From an uncultured Flavobacteriaceae bacterium (lineage in GTDB: Bacteria > Bacteroidota > Bacteroidia > Flavobacteriales > Flavobacteriaceae), in NCBI GenBank assembly GCA_947500445.1, contig CANMSB010000013.1, positions 1 through 64,000 of the forward strand: DNA of 64,000 nt, written 5' to 3'. The notes beneath the pieces were generated by a model. The model had not been told where the DNA came from, made no database searches, and saw nothing but the letters and a program-made list of their open reading frames with translations. Below, piece after piece: positions 1-9,010 of this stretch. A program made the position numbers and the translations under genes. Position 1 is the stretch's first letter. The number at the start of each line of letters is the position of its first letter.

Positions 1-18
1 AGAGAAAAGAACAAAGAC

Positions 19-96
19 AAGTTCAAGTTCAAGTGTCAAGTTCAAGCCCAAACTCAAATATCAAACACAAATTCAAATTCAAATTCAAATTCAAAA
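19..96. repeat. short tandem low-complexity repeat
   Basis: The first 100 bases hold degenerate TTCAAG units followed by four exact AAATTC units at 69-92. No gene is visible before the hemE stop at 201. This is slippage-prone intergenic DNA; no function can be assigned. Confidence 0.7.
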
Positions 97-200
97 TTAG
101 AGGAGTTCCCGGTAAACACTTTTTACTGATTACTCATTGTTTATTGTCCATTGAAAAAAGACCGCTGTGCTGAAAAAACAACTTTAGTGTGGTCCGAACG

Positions 201-1226
201 CTAAACGGAATATTCCTTTACAGCGTCGATAAACGCTTTTGCGTTCGCTACCGGGATGTGCGGCAAAATGCCATGCCCCAAGTTTACGATATAGCGGTCT
301 TTTCCAAAGGCATCGATCATTTGCCTTACCATTTTTTTGATTTCCGCAGGTGGGGAAAGCAATCGGGCCGGATCAAAATTCCCTTGCAGTGTAATTTTCC
401 CTCCCGTTAAATAGCGGGCGTTCCTGGCGGAACAGGTCCAGTCGACCCCTAATGCCGAAGCACCGGATTTCGCCATCTCTCCCAGAGCGAACCAACATCC
501 CTTGCCAAATACGATTACGGGCGCATGGTCTTTTAACGCGTCGATGATCTGCTGGATATAACGCCATGAAAATTCTTGATAGTCCACGGGCGATAACATA
601 CCTCCCCATGAATCGAATACCTGTACGGCATCCACACCGGCCGCTACCTTGGCTTTCAGATATGCTATGGTGGTATCGGTAATGCGCTGTAACAGTTCGT
701 GCGCCACCACTGGCCGTGTAAAACAAAGTTCCTTGGCCTTGTCAAAATTCTTGCTTCCCTGCCCTTGCACACAGTAACAAAGAATTGTCCAGGGCGAACC
801 GGCAAAACCGATCAAAGGTACCGCATTGTCCAGCTTTTCCTTGGTAGCTCTGATGGCTTGCATCACATACCCCAATGAATCGTTTACATCGGGAACGATA
901 ACCCGCTCCAAATCTTGAGACGTGCGGATCGGATTTGGCAAATACGGTCCAAAATTGGGTTTCATTTGCACCTCGATGTTCATGGCTTGGGGAATCACTA
1001 AAATATCGGAGAAAAGAATGGCGGCATCCATCCCGTACCTGCGAATGGGCTGCACGGTAATTTCCGAAGCGAGTTCCGGTGTCTGGCATCGGGTAAAAAA
1101 ATCATATTTTTTCCGAATTTCCATAAACTCGGGCAGGTAACGCCCCGCCTGGCGCATCATCCACACAGGCGGTCTGGCCACCGTTTCCCCTTTTAAGGCC
1201 TTAAGGAACAAATCGTTCTTCAACAT
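201..1226 (-). CDS. hemE: uroporphyrinogen decarboxylase
   Basis: Decarboxylates the four acetate side chains of uroporphyrinogen III to give coproporphyrinogen III, in the cytosol. The 341-residue protein is the normal family length. It shows the substrate-binding motif RQAGRYLPE at residues 25-33, the FSDIL motif with the catalytic aspartate near residue 74, VFDSWGG near 204-209, and the C-terminal [12 protein letters not shown] segment from about residue 315. It is the last gene of a leftward haem operon, 52 bp after hemCD, so it probably shares the hemA promoter. The start at 1226 matches the usual N-terminus, which begins shortly before the conserved [12 protein letters not shown] block. 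Assignment is secure. Confidence 0.97.
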   Translation of the reverse strand: MLKNDLFLKALKGETVARPPVWMMRQAGRYLPEFMEIRKKYDFFTRCQTPELASEITVQPIRRYGMDAAILFSDILVIPQAMNIEVQMKPNFGPYLPNPIRTSQDLERVIVPDVNDSLGYVMQAIRATKEKLDNAVPLIGFAGSPWTILCYCVQGQGSKNFDKAKELCFTRPVVAHELLQRITDTTIAYLKAKVAAGVDAVQVFDSWGGMLSPVDYQEFSWRYIQQIIDALKDHAPVIVFGKGCWFALGEMAKSGASALGVDWTCSARNARYLTGGKITLQGNFDPARLLSPPAEIKKMVRQMIDAFGKDRYIVNLGHGILPHIPVANAKAFIDAVKEYSV

Positions 1227-1278
1227 ATCGTTAATTTCATTTCAATGGTATGGCACCTTGTAAGGGTGTACCACACTT

Positions 1279-2871
1279 TTAACTTTGGTTCTCGGATGCA
1301 TTTACCAGATCGATCACACTTTCCACGGTAGGGATCTTGGCCACCAAAACCTTTGAAAAATGGGTTCTTGCCTCCTTGGCCGTGGTTTCCCCGATGCAGT
1401 ATGCGATACGATCTTTAGGTTCGTTTTCCTGAAGAAAACTGGTGATTGCGGACGGACTAAAAAACAATACCGATGCTACACTTTCGGGCAAGGGCACCGC
1501 AACATATTTTGTTTTGTAGGCCGCAATCTCATGTACGGTAATCTTGTTCTCGGTGAGAATATCGGGAAGGACGTCCATACGGATATCACTACAGAAATAG
1601 GTAAGCTCAAGGCCCTCCATATACTCCACCAAATATTCCGCCAATAGTTTGGCGTTTTTTGCGGTATATGCCACCGGACCGATGCGCTTTTCGATCAACC
1701 GTTTGGTCTTTCTTCCCACACAATATATATTTTGAAACCGGAGCTGCTCCGGTTCAAAATTTGTCAGGAGGGCCGTTACGGCATTTTGGCTGGTGAGTAC
1801 CACATTCTGGATGGGTTCTTTTATGGCAACCGGGGCGATGCGGGAAGGACTTACTTTAATAAAGTCTTCCGATGTTACCGAGAGTGCCTCATTGAAAAGT
1901 TGCAGCTGTTCGTCCGTCAATTTTCGTGTAGCGAACACTTGGGCCGTTTTCTGTTGCTCCGAACCCAACAGTTCGTTCATGATACGTTTTCCGCCACGTT
2001 CCAGAATATGTTTGGCACACAATTCGCCCAATTGTTGGTGTTTGCCCAAGGGCGCCTTATATTCCGCACTTATCTTTTTTTGACCGTTTACCGAAAGTAA
2101 CACTCCCTTTAGCACTACCTGTTCCTCACGATCGATCTTTGCCAAAGCACCTATCGGTGCCGTACAACCGCCTTCCAAAATCCTTAAAAACTCCCGTTCC
2201 AAGCCAACACATAAGGCGGTATGCTCGTGGTTCAACGCCGCACAGGCTTCCCTTACATAGTCATCCTCCTCCATGGCCACTACCATAATGGCCCCTTGGG
2301 CCGGTGCGGGCAGCATCCAGGTAAGTCCGATCGTATTTTCGGGCTCTAGGGCAATACGCTCCAGTCCGGCCGCGGCAAAAATGGCCCCGTTCCAATCGTT
2401 ATCCTTTAATTTTTGATGCCTTAGGTTGATGTTTCCCCTAAGGTCGACCACGGTATGTGTAGGGTAGCGGTTGAGCCATTGGGCCTTTCGTCGCAAACTT
2501 CCCGTGGCAATGACCGCCTCCCGTTCCGCAAGAAACTCTTCGTTATGTTTATACGCCAGTATGTCCAGGTAATTGGCCCGTTCCAAAACCGCGGCCTGCA
2601 CAATTCCTTTGGGCAGCGCGGTGGGTACATCCTTCATGCTGTGTACCGCAATATCGATCTCGCCCTTGATCATGGCAACATCCAAGGTTTTGGTAAAAAT
2701 TCCGGTGATGCCCAACTCATAAAGCGGTTGGTCGAGCATCAGATCGCCGGTCGCCTTTACCGGCACCAAGCGGGTCTGGTGTCCCAATGCTTCCAGTTGT
2801 TCTTTTACCGTATTGGCCTGCCATAGTGCCAATTCACTATCGCGGGTCCCTATCCGGATGACCTTGTTCAT
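1279..2871 (-). CDS. hemC-hemD: hydroxymethylbilane synthase / uroporphyrinogen-III synthase fusion
   Basis: One 530-residue polypeptide appears to carry two consecutive haem pathway steps. Residues 1 to about 305 are HemC: HSMKDVPT contains the catalytic aspartate (Asp81), SLRRKAQ and DLRGNIN are the substrate-binding segments, and EGGCTAPIG carries the cysteine (Cys236) that binds the dipyrromethane cofactor. The remainder, about 225 residues, has the low-conservation two-lobed pattern of HemD (for example VVLTSQNAV and FFSPSAITSF). Many bacteria encode the two as separate genes. Fusion would hand the unstable hydroxymethylbilane directly to the second site. The start overlaps the hemA stop in an ATGA arrangement, suggesting translational coupling. 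HemD identity rests on position and pattern and is slightly less certain than HemC. Confidence 0.93.
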   Translation of the reverse strand: MNKVIRIGTRDSELALWQANTVKEQLEALGHQTRLVPVKATGDLMLDQPLYELGITGIFTKTLDVAMIKGEIDIAVHSMKDVPTALPKGIVQAAVLERANYLDILAYKHNEEFLAEREAVIATGSLRRKAQWLNRYPTHTVVDLRGNINLRHQKLKDNDWNGAIFAAAGLERIALEPENTIGLTWMLPAPAQGAIMVVAMEEDDYVREACAALNHEHTALCVGLEREFLRILEGGCTAPIGALAKIDREEQVVLKGVLLSVNGQKKISAEYKAPLGKHQQLGELCAKHILERGGKRIMNELLGSEQQKTAQVFATRKLTDEQLQLFNEALSVTSEDFIKVSPSRIAPVAIKEPIQNVVLTSQNAVTALLTNFEPEQLRFQNIYCVGRKTKRLIEKRIGPVAYTAKNAKLLAEYLVEYMEGLELTYFCSDIRMDVLPDILTENKITVHEIAAYKTKYVAVPLPESVASVLFFSPSAITSFLQENEPKDRIAYCIGETTAKEARTHFSKVLVAKIPTVESVIDLVNASENQS

Positions 2872-4124
2872 TGGGTATCTATTTCGAGTTGAAAAACTTT
2901 TTGGATCAAGGCCAAACTACTGTCGGCGTCCACATGATCCCCTTTGAGGTGATTGGCGAACTGTTTCGTTATCTTTTGGATGATGCGGTCCGAAATGATA
3001 TCGGCCTGTTGGGCATCAAAATCGGCCCGTTTTTTTGATTGGTAATCCATTTCTTCGTCCTTCATCGTCTTCAGCTTGCTTTTGAGCGCCTTAATGACCG
3101 GGGCAAATTTTCGGGTTTCCAACCATTGGATAAAGTCGGCCTTTACGGTTTCAATAATGGCCTCGGCCTTGGGAACGAACTGTTTTCTTCGGGCCAAGGT
3201 CTCGTCCGTCATTTGCGAAAGATGGTCCAAATGGATGACCGTTACATTTTCAAGTTCCGAAACGTCGTCCGAAACGTTTTTGGGGATGGAAAGATCCAAG
3301 ATCAACAACGGTTTTTTGGTGTACACCATTTCCTTACAGATTGTTGGTGACTGTGCGCCAGTGGCCACCACCAAAACATCGGAGGTCCGTATTTCGGTTT
3401 GTAGGTCGCCGTAATCCTTAACGACCAGATCAAACTTTCCGGCAATTCGCTCCGCCTTGTCCTTTGTGCGGTTGATCAGGGTAATTTGATTCTTTTTGGT
3501 ATGCTTGATCAGGTTCTCACAAGTATTTCTTCCGATCTTGCCCGTTCCAAAAAGTAAAATGTTCTTGGAAGTAATATCAGGTACATTTCTGAGAATATAT
3601 TGTACCGATGCAAAGGCTACCGAGGTGGCCCCCGAAGAAATTTCCGTTTCGTTTTTAATGCGTTTGCTCGCCTGGATCACCGAATTGGTCAACCGTTCGA
3701 TAAAGGGGTTCGCAATACCCATTTTTTTGGATCGGTTAAAACTTTGTTTCAACTGACTGATGATTTCGAAATCTCCTAAAATTTGACTATCCAAACCGGT
3801 GCCTACCCGAAAGAGATGGCCAATGGCCTCGTTATTTTTGTACACATATGCGACCTCCTGAAACTCCTCTACGGTACCGGTGGTATTGTCGCACAATAGT
3901 TTGATCAATTGAAAAGGATGTTGGGCAAAGCCGTGAAGTTCGGTGCGGTTGCAAGTAGAAGTGGCCAGCAACCCATCAATATCCTGTGCTTTGGCCTGGG
4001 CCAATAGCGCGGAAATCGCCTTGTCGTCCAAACTAAATTTCCCTCGGACCACGGCATCGGCTTTCTTATAGTTTAGCCCAATGGTGTAGAACGAATGGTG
4101 TTTAGAAATATGATAATCCTTCAT
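2868..4124 (-). CDS. hemA: glutamyl-tRNA reductase
   Basis: NADPH-dependent reduction of glutamyl-tRNA to glutamate-1-semialdehyde, the committed step of the C5 haem pathway. At 418 residues it has the family length. TSTCNRTEL contains the nucleophilic cysteine (Cys58). GTGLDSQILGDFEI is the conserved N-terminal signature. LLFGTGKIGRNT is the nucleotide-binding loop of the Rossmann domain, followed by a C-terminal helical dimerisation region. It is the first gene of the leftward hemA-hemCD-hemE operon and overlaps hemCD by four bases. A TATTTTTG -7 element and an 18-bp palindrome lie immediately upstream, so this gene is likely the regulated entry point. A divergent AraC-type regulator starts 204 bp away. 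Confidence 0.97.
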   Translation of the reverse strand: MKDYHISKHHSFYTIGLNYKKADAVVRGKFSLDDKAISALLAQAKAQDIDGLLATSTCNRTELHGFAQHPFQLIKLLCDNTTGTVEEFQEVAYVYKNNEAIGHLFRVGTGLDSQILGDFEIISQLKQSFNRSKKMGIANPFIERLTNSVIQASKRIKNETEISSGATSVAFASVQYILRNVPDITSKNILLFGTGKIGRNTCENLIKHTKKNQITLINRTKDKAERIAGKFDLVVKDYGDLQTEIRTSDVLVVATGAQSPTICKEMVYTKKPLLILDLSIPKNVSDDVSELENVTVIHLDHLSQMTDETLARRKQFVPKAEAIIETVKADFIQWLETRKFAPVIKALKSKLKTMKDEEMDYQSKKRADFDAQQADIISDRIIQKITKQFANHLKGDHVDADSSLALIQKVFQLEIDTQ

Positions 4125-4130
4125 ATAGCC

Positions 4131-4152
4131 TTTGCAAACGTTTGCAAAAATA
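4131..4152 (-). promoter_or_regulatory. hemA -7 element with overlapping LacI-type palindrome
   Basis: On the minus strand TATTTTTG (4145-4152) fits the Bacteroidota -7 consensus TAnnTTTG and lies 20 bp upstream of the hemA ATG. It overlaps a perfect 18-bp palindrome TTTGCAAACGTTTGCAAA (4131-4148). The core GCAAACGTTTGC with a central CG matches the known style of LacI/GalR (PurR-like) operators. A repressor here would cover the predicted transcription start. No clear -33 TTG at the usual spacing was found. No LacI-family gene is in the window. Confidence 0.6.
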
Positions 4153-4328
4153 CGAGCGAAGAAATCAAAAAAATAACGCTAGCGGTACTTTTAATACCGT
4201 TTCGGGTTTTTTAGCGATGGTTTGGACCGAAATCTCAGGAAAAGCCTTATTTTTATGGTCTAAGTAAGCCATCTTTACAAATTAATTTAGAACAATTCTA
4301 AATAAAAAACAACAAATCATCAGCCCTT

Positions 4329-5210
4329 ATGGAATTAAAAAGTGTCGCTACAGGTTCTTTTCAGGAAGTACTGATCGAAGATGGATTTTTTGTTTTGAAA
4401 ATCCAGAACGACACCCCTCACGTTCAGCGGATTACACGTGAAATCGACAGCTCTTTCATCCAATTTCATTTTTGCCTAAAAGGGCATTCCAAATTCATCT
4501 TCAATGATGGTAGATACGCCCTGGAAGTTAAAGAAGAAAACTCCTTGTTGCTCTACAATACCCAGATCGACCTTCCCCTAAACCTGGAACTGGCCCCTAA
4601 GGGTTGGCTGGTATCGGTAGTAATGACGATACGTAAGTTTCACTCCTTATTCTCCAAAGAGGCCGATTACATTCCTTTTTTGAGCGAGGACAACAAAGAC
4701 AAAAAATACTATTCACAGGAAGGTTTTAGCCCGGCCATTTCGGTATTGTTGAGCCAAATGATGAATTACAACCTGCATCCCTCCATTAAGGCACTCTATA
4801 TTAAAGGAAAGGTATACGAACTCATTGCGCTCTACTTTAACAAGGGCGCCGAAACGGATATGGAGCAATGTCCTTTTTTGGTGGACGAAGATAACGTTCG
4901 CCGCATTCGCCAAGCAAAGGAAATCATCATTTCCCGCATGGCGGAACCCCCTACTTTAAACGCATTATCGGAAGAAATTGGGCTCTCCTTAAAAAAATTG
5001 AAAGAGGGTTTTAAACAGATATATGGCGAGCCGGTGTTCACCTTTTTGTTCGATTACAAAATGGAATACGCCCGAAGGATGCTCGAATCGGGACAACATA
5101 ATGTGAACGAAGTCGGTTTAAAGGTCGGCTACAGTACGGCGAGTCATTTTATATCCGCTTTCAAGAAAAAATACGGCACCACGCCCAAAAAATACATGTC
5201 GGCCCCCTAG
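4329..5210 (+). CDS. AraC family transcriptional regulator
   Basis: A 293-residue protein whose last 100 residues (about 195-290) form the AraC/XylS double helix-turn-helix, recognisable from LSEEIGLSLKKLKEGFKQIYG and the second-helix signature VGYSTASHFISAFKKKYGTTPKKY. The N-terminal 180 residues look like a poorly conserved ligand or dimerisation domain. It is divergent from hemA with a 204-bp shared upstream region, and an AraC-type gene beside hemA may be a recurring arrangement in flavobacteria. A role in haem or iron regulation is an inference from this position. It is convergent with the DUF1460 gene downstream. The effector cannot be read from sequence. Confidence 0.9.
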   Translation: MELKSVATGSFQEVLIEDGFFVLKIQNDTPHVQRITREIDSSFIQFHFCLKGHSKFIFNDGRYALEVKEENSLLLYNTQIDLPLNLELAPKGWLVSVVMTIRKFHSLFSKEADYIPFLSEDNKDKKYYSQEGFSPAISVLLSQMMNYNLHPSIKALYIKGKVYELIALYFNKGAETDMEQCPFLVDEDNVRRIRQAKEIIISRMAEPPTLNALSEEIGLSLKKLKEGFKQIYGEPVFTFLFDYKMEYARRMLESGQHNVNEVGLKVGYSTASHFISAFKKKYGTTPKKYMSAP

Positions 5211-5247
5211 CTGCAAAAAAGCTTCGCGTTTTCACCCTCTTTGGAGG

Positions 5248-6096
5248 CTAGGGAGATAGGCGCGCCACCATAATACCGGTATTCTTTTTAATCCCCTTTA
5301 AATACTCCGCAAGGGGTAGTTTTGAAACTTCGACCTCCATACTGCCCGTGGAAGCGTGCAACAGGTGAATGCGGCCATCCTTTTCGCGGGTAGCGATGCC
5401 CGTGTGGGTAACATCGAGCCCAGCTATAGAAGTTGTTAAGGCGATAATATCACCGGATCGTATCAGATGCTCATTAACGGCAATTTGATTTTGTGGTAAA
5501 ACGCAAAAAATTTCCCCGTTCAAATAGTCCTCCGACGCTTTTATTTTTTCATAGTTGTCCTCATTCGTTTTTAAAAAAGGATATAGCTCTCGATGGGTAC
5601 TCATAAAATTGATTTCCTTATCCACGGGCACCCCTCCAATTTCAGCGGTCACATCCTTTAGCAGTCCCTTTTTTTCGTTATCCGCGATCCATTCCGTAAA
5701 ATAATGCAGACGGGAGGCATACCCATTTCGCTTTCCGTCCCGATAACGGATATTTTCCAAGGTATCGGCAAACACCGGAAAATGCGACTTGCCCGACCGC
5801 AATAAGGTACCAAAGGCCAATACATTTTCGACAAAAGTGGTACAATCCAGCCCCTGCAAGTTGATGGTCAACGGTTCGGCCTCCCCGATTTCCAAGGTTT
5901 GGGCCACATAGGGGGTTCCCAAAAAGGTTTTGCCCACGGCAACTACCGTTTTTCCAAAATCGTTTTCCAAAAGGCCATCGATTTCGATGGTTTTATCCTC
6001 AAAGGCCTGCCTGTCCTTTTCGGAACAGATCAGCTCCTGCGCGACCCCGGAAATGGATATTCCCAACAAAAAGACCAACGAACACAACCGCATCAT
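5248..6096 (-). CDS. DUF1460 family exported protein, NlpC/P60-like amidase fold
   Basis: Belongs to the DUF1460 family, whose known members are cell-wall N-acetylmuramoyl-L-alanine amidases with a papain-like fold. The motif LDCTTFVENVLAFG carries the probable catalytic cysteine (residue 85 of the mature-frame numbering), and THTGIATREKDGRIHLLHAS provides the downstream histidine segment. I chose the start at 6096 because it yields a classic signal peptide (MMRLCSLVFLLGISISGVAQ). The open frame continues 45 codons upstream without family similarity. The predicted location is periplasm or cell surface. It is convergent with the AraC gene. The precise substrate is unknown. Confidence 0.85.
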   Translation of the reverse strand: MMRLCSLVFLLGISISGVAQELICSEKDRQAFEDKTIEIDGLLENDFGKTVVAVGKTFLGTPYVAQTLEIGEAEPLTINLQGLDCTTFVENVLAFGTLLRSGKSHFPVFADTLENIRYRDGKRNGYASRLHYFTEWIADNEKKGLLKDVTAEIGGVPVDKEINFMSTHRELYPFLKTNEDNYEKIKASEDYLNGEIFCVLPQNQIAVNEHLIRSGDIIALTTSIAGLDVTHTGIATREKDGRIHLLHASTGSMEVEVSKLPLAEYLKGIKKNTGIMVARLSP

Positions 6097-6425
6097 ATGT
6101 ACTGTTTTCAATAAAACTACTAAAATTCCCCATGCCAACATACCAAAAACCCCGAAACCAAAAGCTGAGAGGTCCAAAGTAAACCACCTATGGGTAAGTA
6201 CACGAGAATTAAAAAGAATATCCTTTACCATTTGGATATAGGCATCGGAGCATGAAACCCACTGGTGGGAATCATATCTTCTGTAACAAAAAGTGGATGC
6301 TTACTACTTATAAAATGTACAGTTCGCCGATAACGGCTTTTTCACCTCGGTTTTTTTACCGAAATTGAACATTCTAAAAACCGCCGGTTTTATATTTACT
6401 AACACTTAAAAACAAGAAAGATACC
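6097..6425. other. divergent intergenic region, possible weak promoter
   Basis: This 329-bp space separates the DUF1460 gene and the rightward six-gene block. A possible promoter for the block is TTG at 6365-6367, 23 bp, TATATTTA at 6391-6398 (one mismatch to TAnnTTTG). It ends 27 bp before the ATG at 6426. No RNA gene or clear small ORF is seen. Confidence 0.35.
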
Positions 6426-7760
6426 ATGGCCGATGATTTTGATTTATTAGAGACCGAATCCAACTCCAAACAAGAACAAGTTGATGTAAATTGGGGCAAG
6501 GCGGTCGACCAAATGAAATCCAAATTAGCACAGGAAGACGATCCCGAGGTGCGACAAAAAATATTGAATGCCACCCTGGACGATGTAGTCGGTATGGCCG
6601 AAAAAGATCGTTCTACCCTGTTGGACGCCATTAAGGATTTAACGGACTACCAAGACGAGGTCGGTATCATTTTTGAAAAATTCTCTACCCTTAACGCCGC
6701 TGAGCAAAAGGTAATCGACGATGCCCAAAAGGCATTGGAGAATGCCAAACGCGATCTGGAAGAAGCGGAGGGCGTAAAGGACAACTGGTGGAACAACCTG
6801 TGGGGGCGCAAGGCAAAGATCAGAAGAAAACAGACCGATCTGGATGCCGCACAAAAAGTACGGGACGGTGCCGATATGAAGGCAAAGGCCATGTTCCAGG
6901 AACGGATCGAATCGGCGGACATTCAAACCCTGTTGAACGAGCTTTCCTATAAAAGTCAGGCCGCCGTAGGACGTTTGAAAAACAGGGAAATCGAAATTAA
7001 GGAGGTCGAGGACAAATTACAGGTCGCCATCGTAGAGGCCAGTAAAAACCATACCAAAGCCTTGGAGAAAAAGAAAGAGACCGAAGACAAACTAGAGGAA
7101 CAGTATGCCTTGTTGAAACAGGCGCGCCAAGCCCTTGAAGAAATCTCGGACAAGCAGTCCTCGGACTATTCGGAAGGCATCGGTAAAGTGACCCAGATCG
7201 AGCAAAAAGTGGAAGAGCTAGAGGGCCTTAAAAATGCCTATACCACCCTTGCCGCAAGTAAGGACAGTTTTGTACACAAACACAATCTCACCATAAAGGT
7301 ACTGACCTCATTACGCAGCAATTTACAATCGCACCGCGCCAAACTTAAGAGTGATACCGACGAACGCCTAAAATACTACGACGGATACATCGTGGCCCTG
7401 AAGGCCCGAACGGATCAGGAGTTTGCGGCGATCTTGGAACACCTGGGCGTTAAAACCGATGAGCATATCGGGCAAACTTTGGCCGCCATGCATACCGCCA
7501 GTGCCAAAGCACGACAGGATATGATGGACAATATACCGGTACACGAAAAAGTGATGCAGGGCGTGTATTCGAGCTATGCAGAATCCTTGCAGGAAATACG
7601 CGTGAAAGATGCCGATATTCAAAAGAATTTTGCCGATCGCTACGGTATCGATATGAAGGAGATCTTTGAGGAGTATTATGCCACCGATGGCGATGCACCT
7701 ACCGAAAACAACGATAACAATGCCCCTACGCCACCCGCAGAGGACGACTTATTGGGCTAA
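6426..7760 (+). CDS. coiled-coil protein, first gene of the AAA/membrane cluster
   Basis: A 444-residue, almost wholly helical cytosolic protein with no signal peptide or membrane span. Heptad-rich coiled coils cover roughly residues 85-150 and 175-260. Between them lies DNWWNNLWGRKAK (119-131), a tryptophan-rich patch next to basic residues that could sit on a membrane. The tail after about residue 420 is acidic and Pro/Asn-rich. The first residues (DDFDLL) and last residues (EDDLLG) resemble each other, possibly as short docking motifs. I do not recognise the family. TelA and PspA/ESCRT-III proteins are also long helical proteins, but their hallmark motifs are not visible here. It opens a six-gene rightward block that includes an AAA ATPase. 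Confidence 0.85.
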   Translation: MADDFDLLETESNSKQEQVDVNWGKAVDQMKSKLAQEDDPEVRQKILNATLDDVVGMAEKDRSTLLDAIKDLTDYQDEVGIIFEKFSTLNAAEQKVIDDAQKALENAKRDLEEAEGVKDNWWNNLWGRKAKIRRKQTDLDAAQKVRDGADMKAKAMFQERIESADIQTLLNELSYKSQAAVGRLKNREIEIKEVEDKLQVAIVEASKNHTKALEKKKETEDKLEEQYALLKQARQALEEISDKQSSDYSEGIGKVTQIEQKVEELEGLKNAYTTLAASKDSFVHKHNLTIKVLTSLRSNLQSHRAKLKSDTDERLKYYDGYIVALKARTDQEFAAILEHLGVKTDEHIGQTLAAMHTASAKARQDMMDNIPVHEKVMQGVYSSYAESLQEIRVKDADIQKNFADRYGIDMKEIFEEYYATDGDAPTENNDNNAPTPPAEDDLLG

Positions 7761-7850
7761 ACCGATGCATCGGGGAAACCTGTATTGAAAGAAAAAAGCG
7801 CCACTACTCGACCGTTGCGAGCGGAGGGGAAAGAGAACAATACGTTTTAC

Positions 7851-7881
7851 GGTACCGGCAGTTCCAAAACCTGCCGGTACC
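7851..7881 (+). promoter_or_regulatory. perfect 11-bp stem-loop between first and second cluster genes
   Basis: GGTACCGGCAG (7851-7861), a 9-nt loop, and CTGCCGGTACC (7871-7881) form a perfect GC-rich hairpin. It sits 90 bp after the coiled-coil gene and 61 bp before the next start. No T-run follows, so a simple terminator is less likely than an mRNA stability, processing or attenuation element that sets the level of the first gene relative to the rest. Confidence 0.6.
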
Positions 7882-7942
7882 ATAAAACCCTTGGTTACCC
7901 CACCCAATTCAACATTTAATTTTAAAAACGCCGTACAGTACC

Positions 7943-9010
7943 ATGCCGATCAATCAAATTGTTACACCTTTGGACAGTGCCGTTCTTGAAACAAAAGAGC
8001 AGTACAAGGTGTACTTTAAAATTGTAACCCATGCGTTCACAGAGCTGGTAAAAAGTATTGCCGAAAAAAAATTGTGTAGTTACCTCGAGGCCACTGTTGT
8101 AAAACAATATTGCGAACTCATGTCGTATTCGCTCGAGACCTTTCGCATCAAATACCTGTTCGATGATGAGGAAAAAATGCGCATCGACCTTACGGAATCA
8201 GGCTTTCCCAATTACCTTGAATTCCGTTATTTGTTCAACGACCTGGAACTACGTGAGGAATATTTGAGCAAACTGCCCAAGATAACCGACTTAAAGGAGG
8301 AGTTCCTAGAAACCCTTTTAAAAAACAGACGGCCCATAGCCGACCGAAAGTTACAACAGGCGGCATCGATCATCTACTACGCATCGGTAAAACAGACCCA
8401 TATTTTTAAGCGTTTTGTGCAAGGTAAAGTTTTGGAGGTCACCGACGATAAGTACAATGCACAATACATGGTCAGCTGGGCGTTCTATGATGTAATACAA
8501 AACCGTCCCTTTATCTGTTTCATGTATTTTGACCTGCACAAGGAAACACTGGACGACTACCGCCAGAAAATATACCAGGTATTGGAGCAGACCGCCGACC
8601 GTAATATCGACCTGGATATGATGGCCTATGCCATTGACAAAAAACTGCCCAAACTTTGGCCGAAAAAGATAAAAAAGATGGATCTGGGGCCTTTGCACAG
8701 TGTTTTTGCCAAGGACGAGCTTATTGTAACCCATGCCGTTTTGGATGCCATCGTAAAAAAGAACCTGGACCTTTCAGAATTCGCGCTATCGCTGCAGATA
8801 GACGAAACCGGCACCTCCGGAAATTTTACCGAGGGCAGTTTCTTTAACAAACAACGGTTACAAGTATGGGGACCCACCAATGTTCAGAAGTACATTTTGG
8901 CCCCCCACCGGGTGATACAGGTGTTTTATGACACCATTCCAGAGACCATCCACCAATTGACACAAGAACCAATAGAAATTCCCCCGCTAAAATTAACACA
9001 TGGAGCATAA
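7943..9010 (+). CDS. conserved-looking protein of unknown function in AAA cluster
   Basis: 355 residues, mixed alpha/beta, no signal peptide or transmembrane segment, so probably cytosolic. I recognise no family or catalytic motif. The N-terminal half is helical and rich in charged residues. The middle holds a hydrophobic strand-like stretch (residues 175-200, including FICFMYFDLHKE). The last third has a glycine/serine loop (TGTSGNFTEGSFF). Its last 11 bases overlap the start of the AAA ATPase gene, so the two are almost certainly co-translated and may form a complex. It could be an adaptor or substrate of the ATPase, but this is inference from gene order only. Confidence 0.85.
   Translation: MPINQIVTPLDSAVLETKEQYKVYFKIVTHAFTELVKSIAEKKLCSYLEATVVKQYCELMSYSLETFRIKYLFDDEEKMRIDLTESGFPNYLEFRYLFNDLELREEYLSKLPKITDLKEEFLETLLKNRRPIADRKLQQAASIIYYASVKQTHIFKRFVQGKVLEVTDDKYNAQYMVSWAFYDVIQNRPFICFMYFDLHKETLDDYRQKIYQVLEQTADRNIDLDMMAYAIDKKLPKLWPKKIKKMDLGPLHSVFAKDELIVTHAVLDAIVKKNLDLSEFALSLQIDETGTSGNFTEGSFFNKQRLQVWGPTNVQKYILAPHRVIQVFYDTIPETIHQLTQEPIEIPPLKLTHGA

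Noticed and set aside
6426-7760. Naming the coiled-coil protein TelA (toxic anion resistance) or PspA
   Set aside because: It shares length and helicity with those families, but the conserved C-terminal hydrophobic blocks of TelA and the PspA N-terminal amphipathic helix are not visible. Kept only as a structural analogy.
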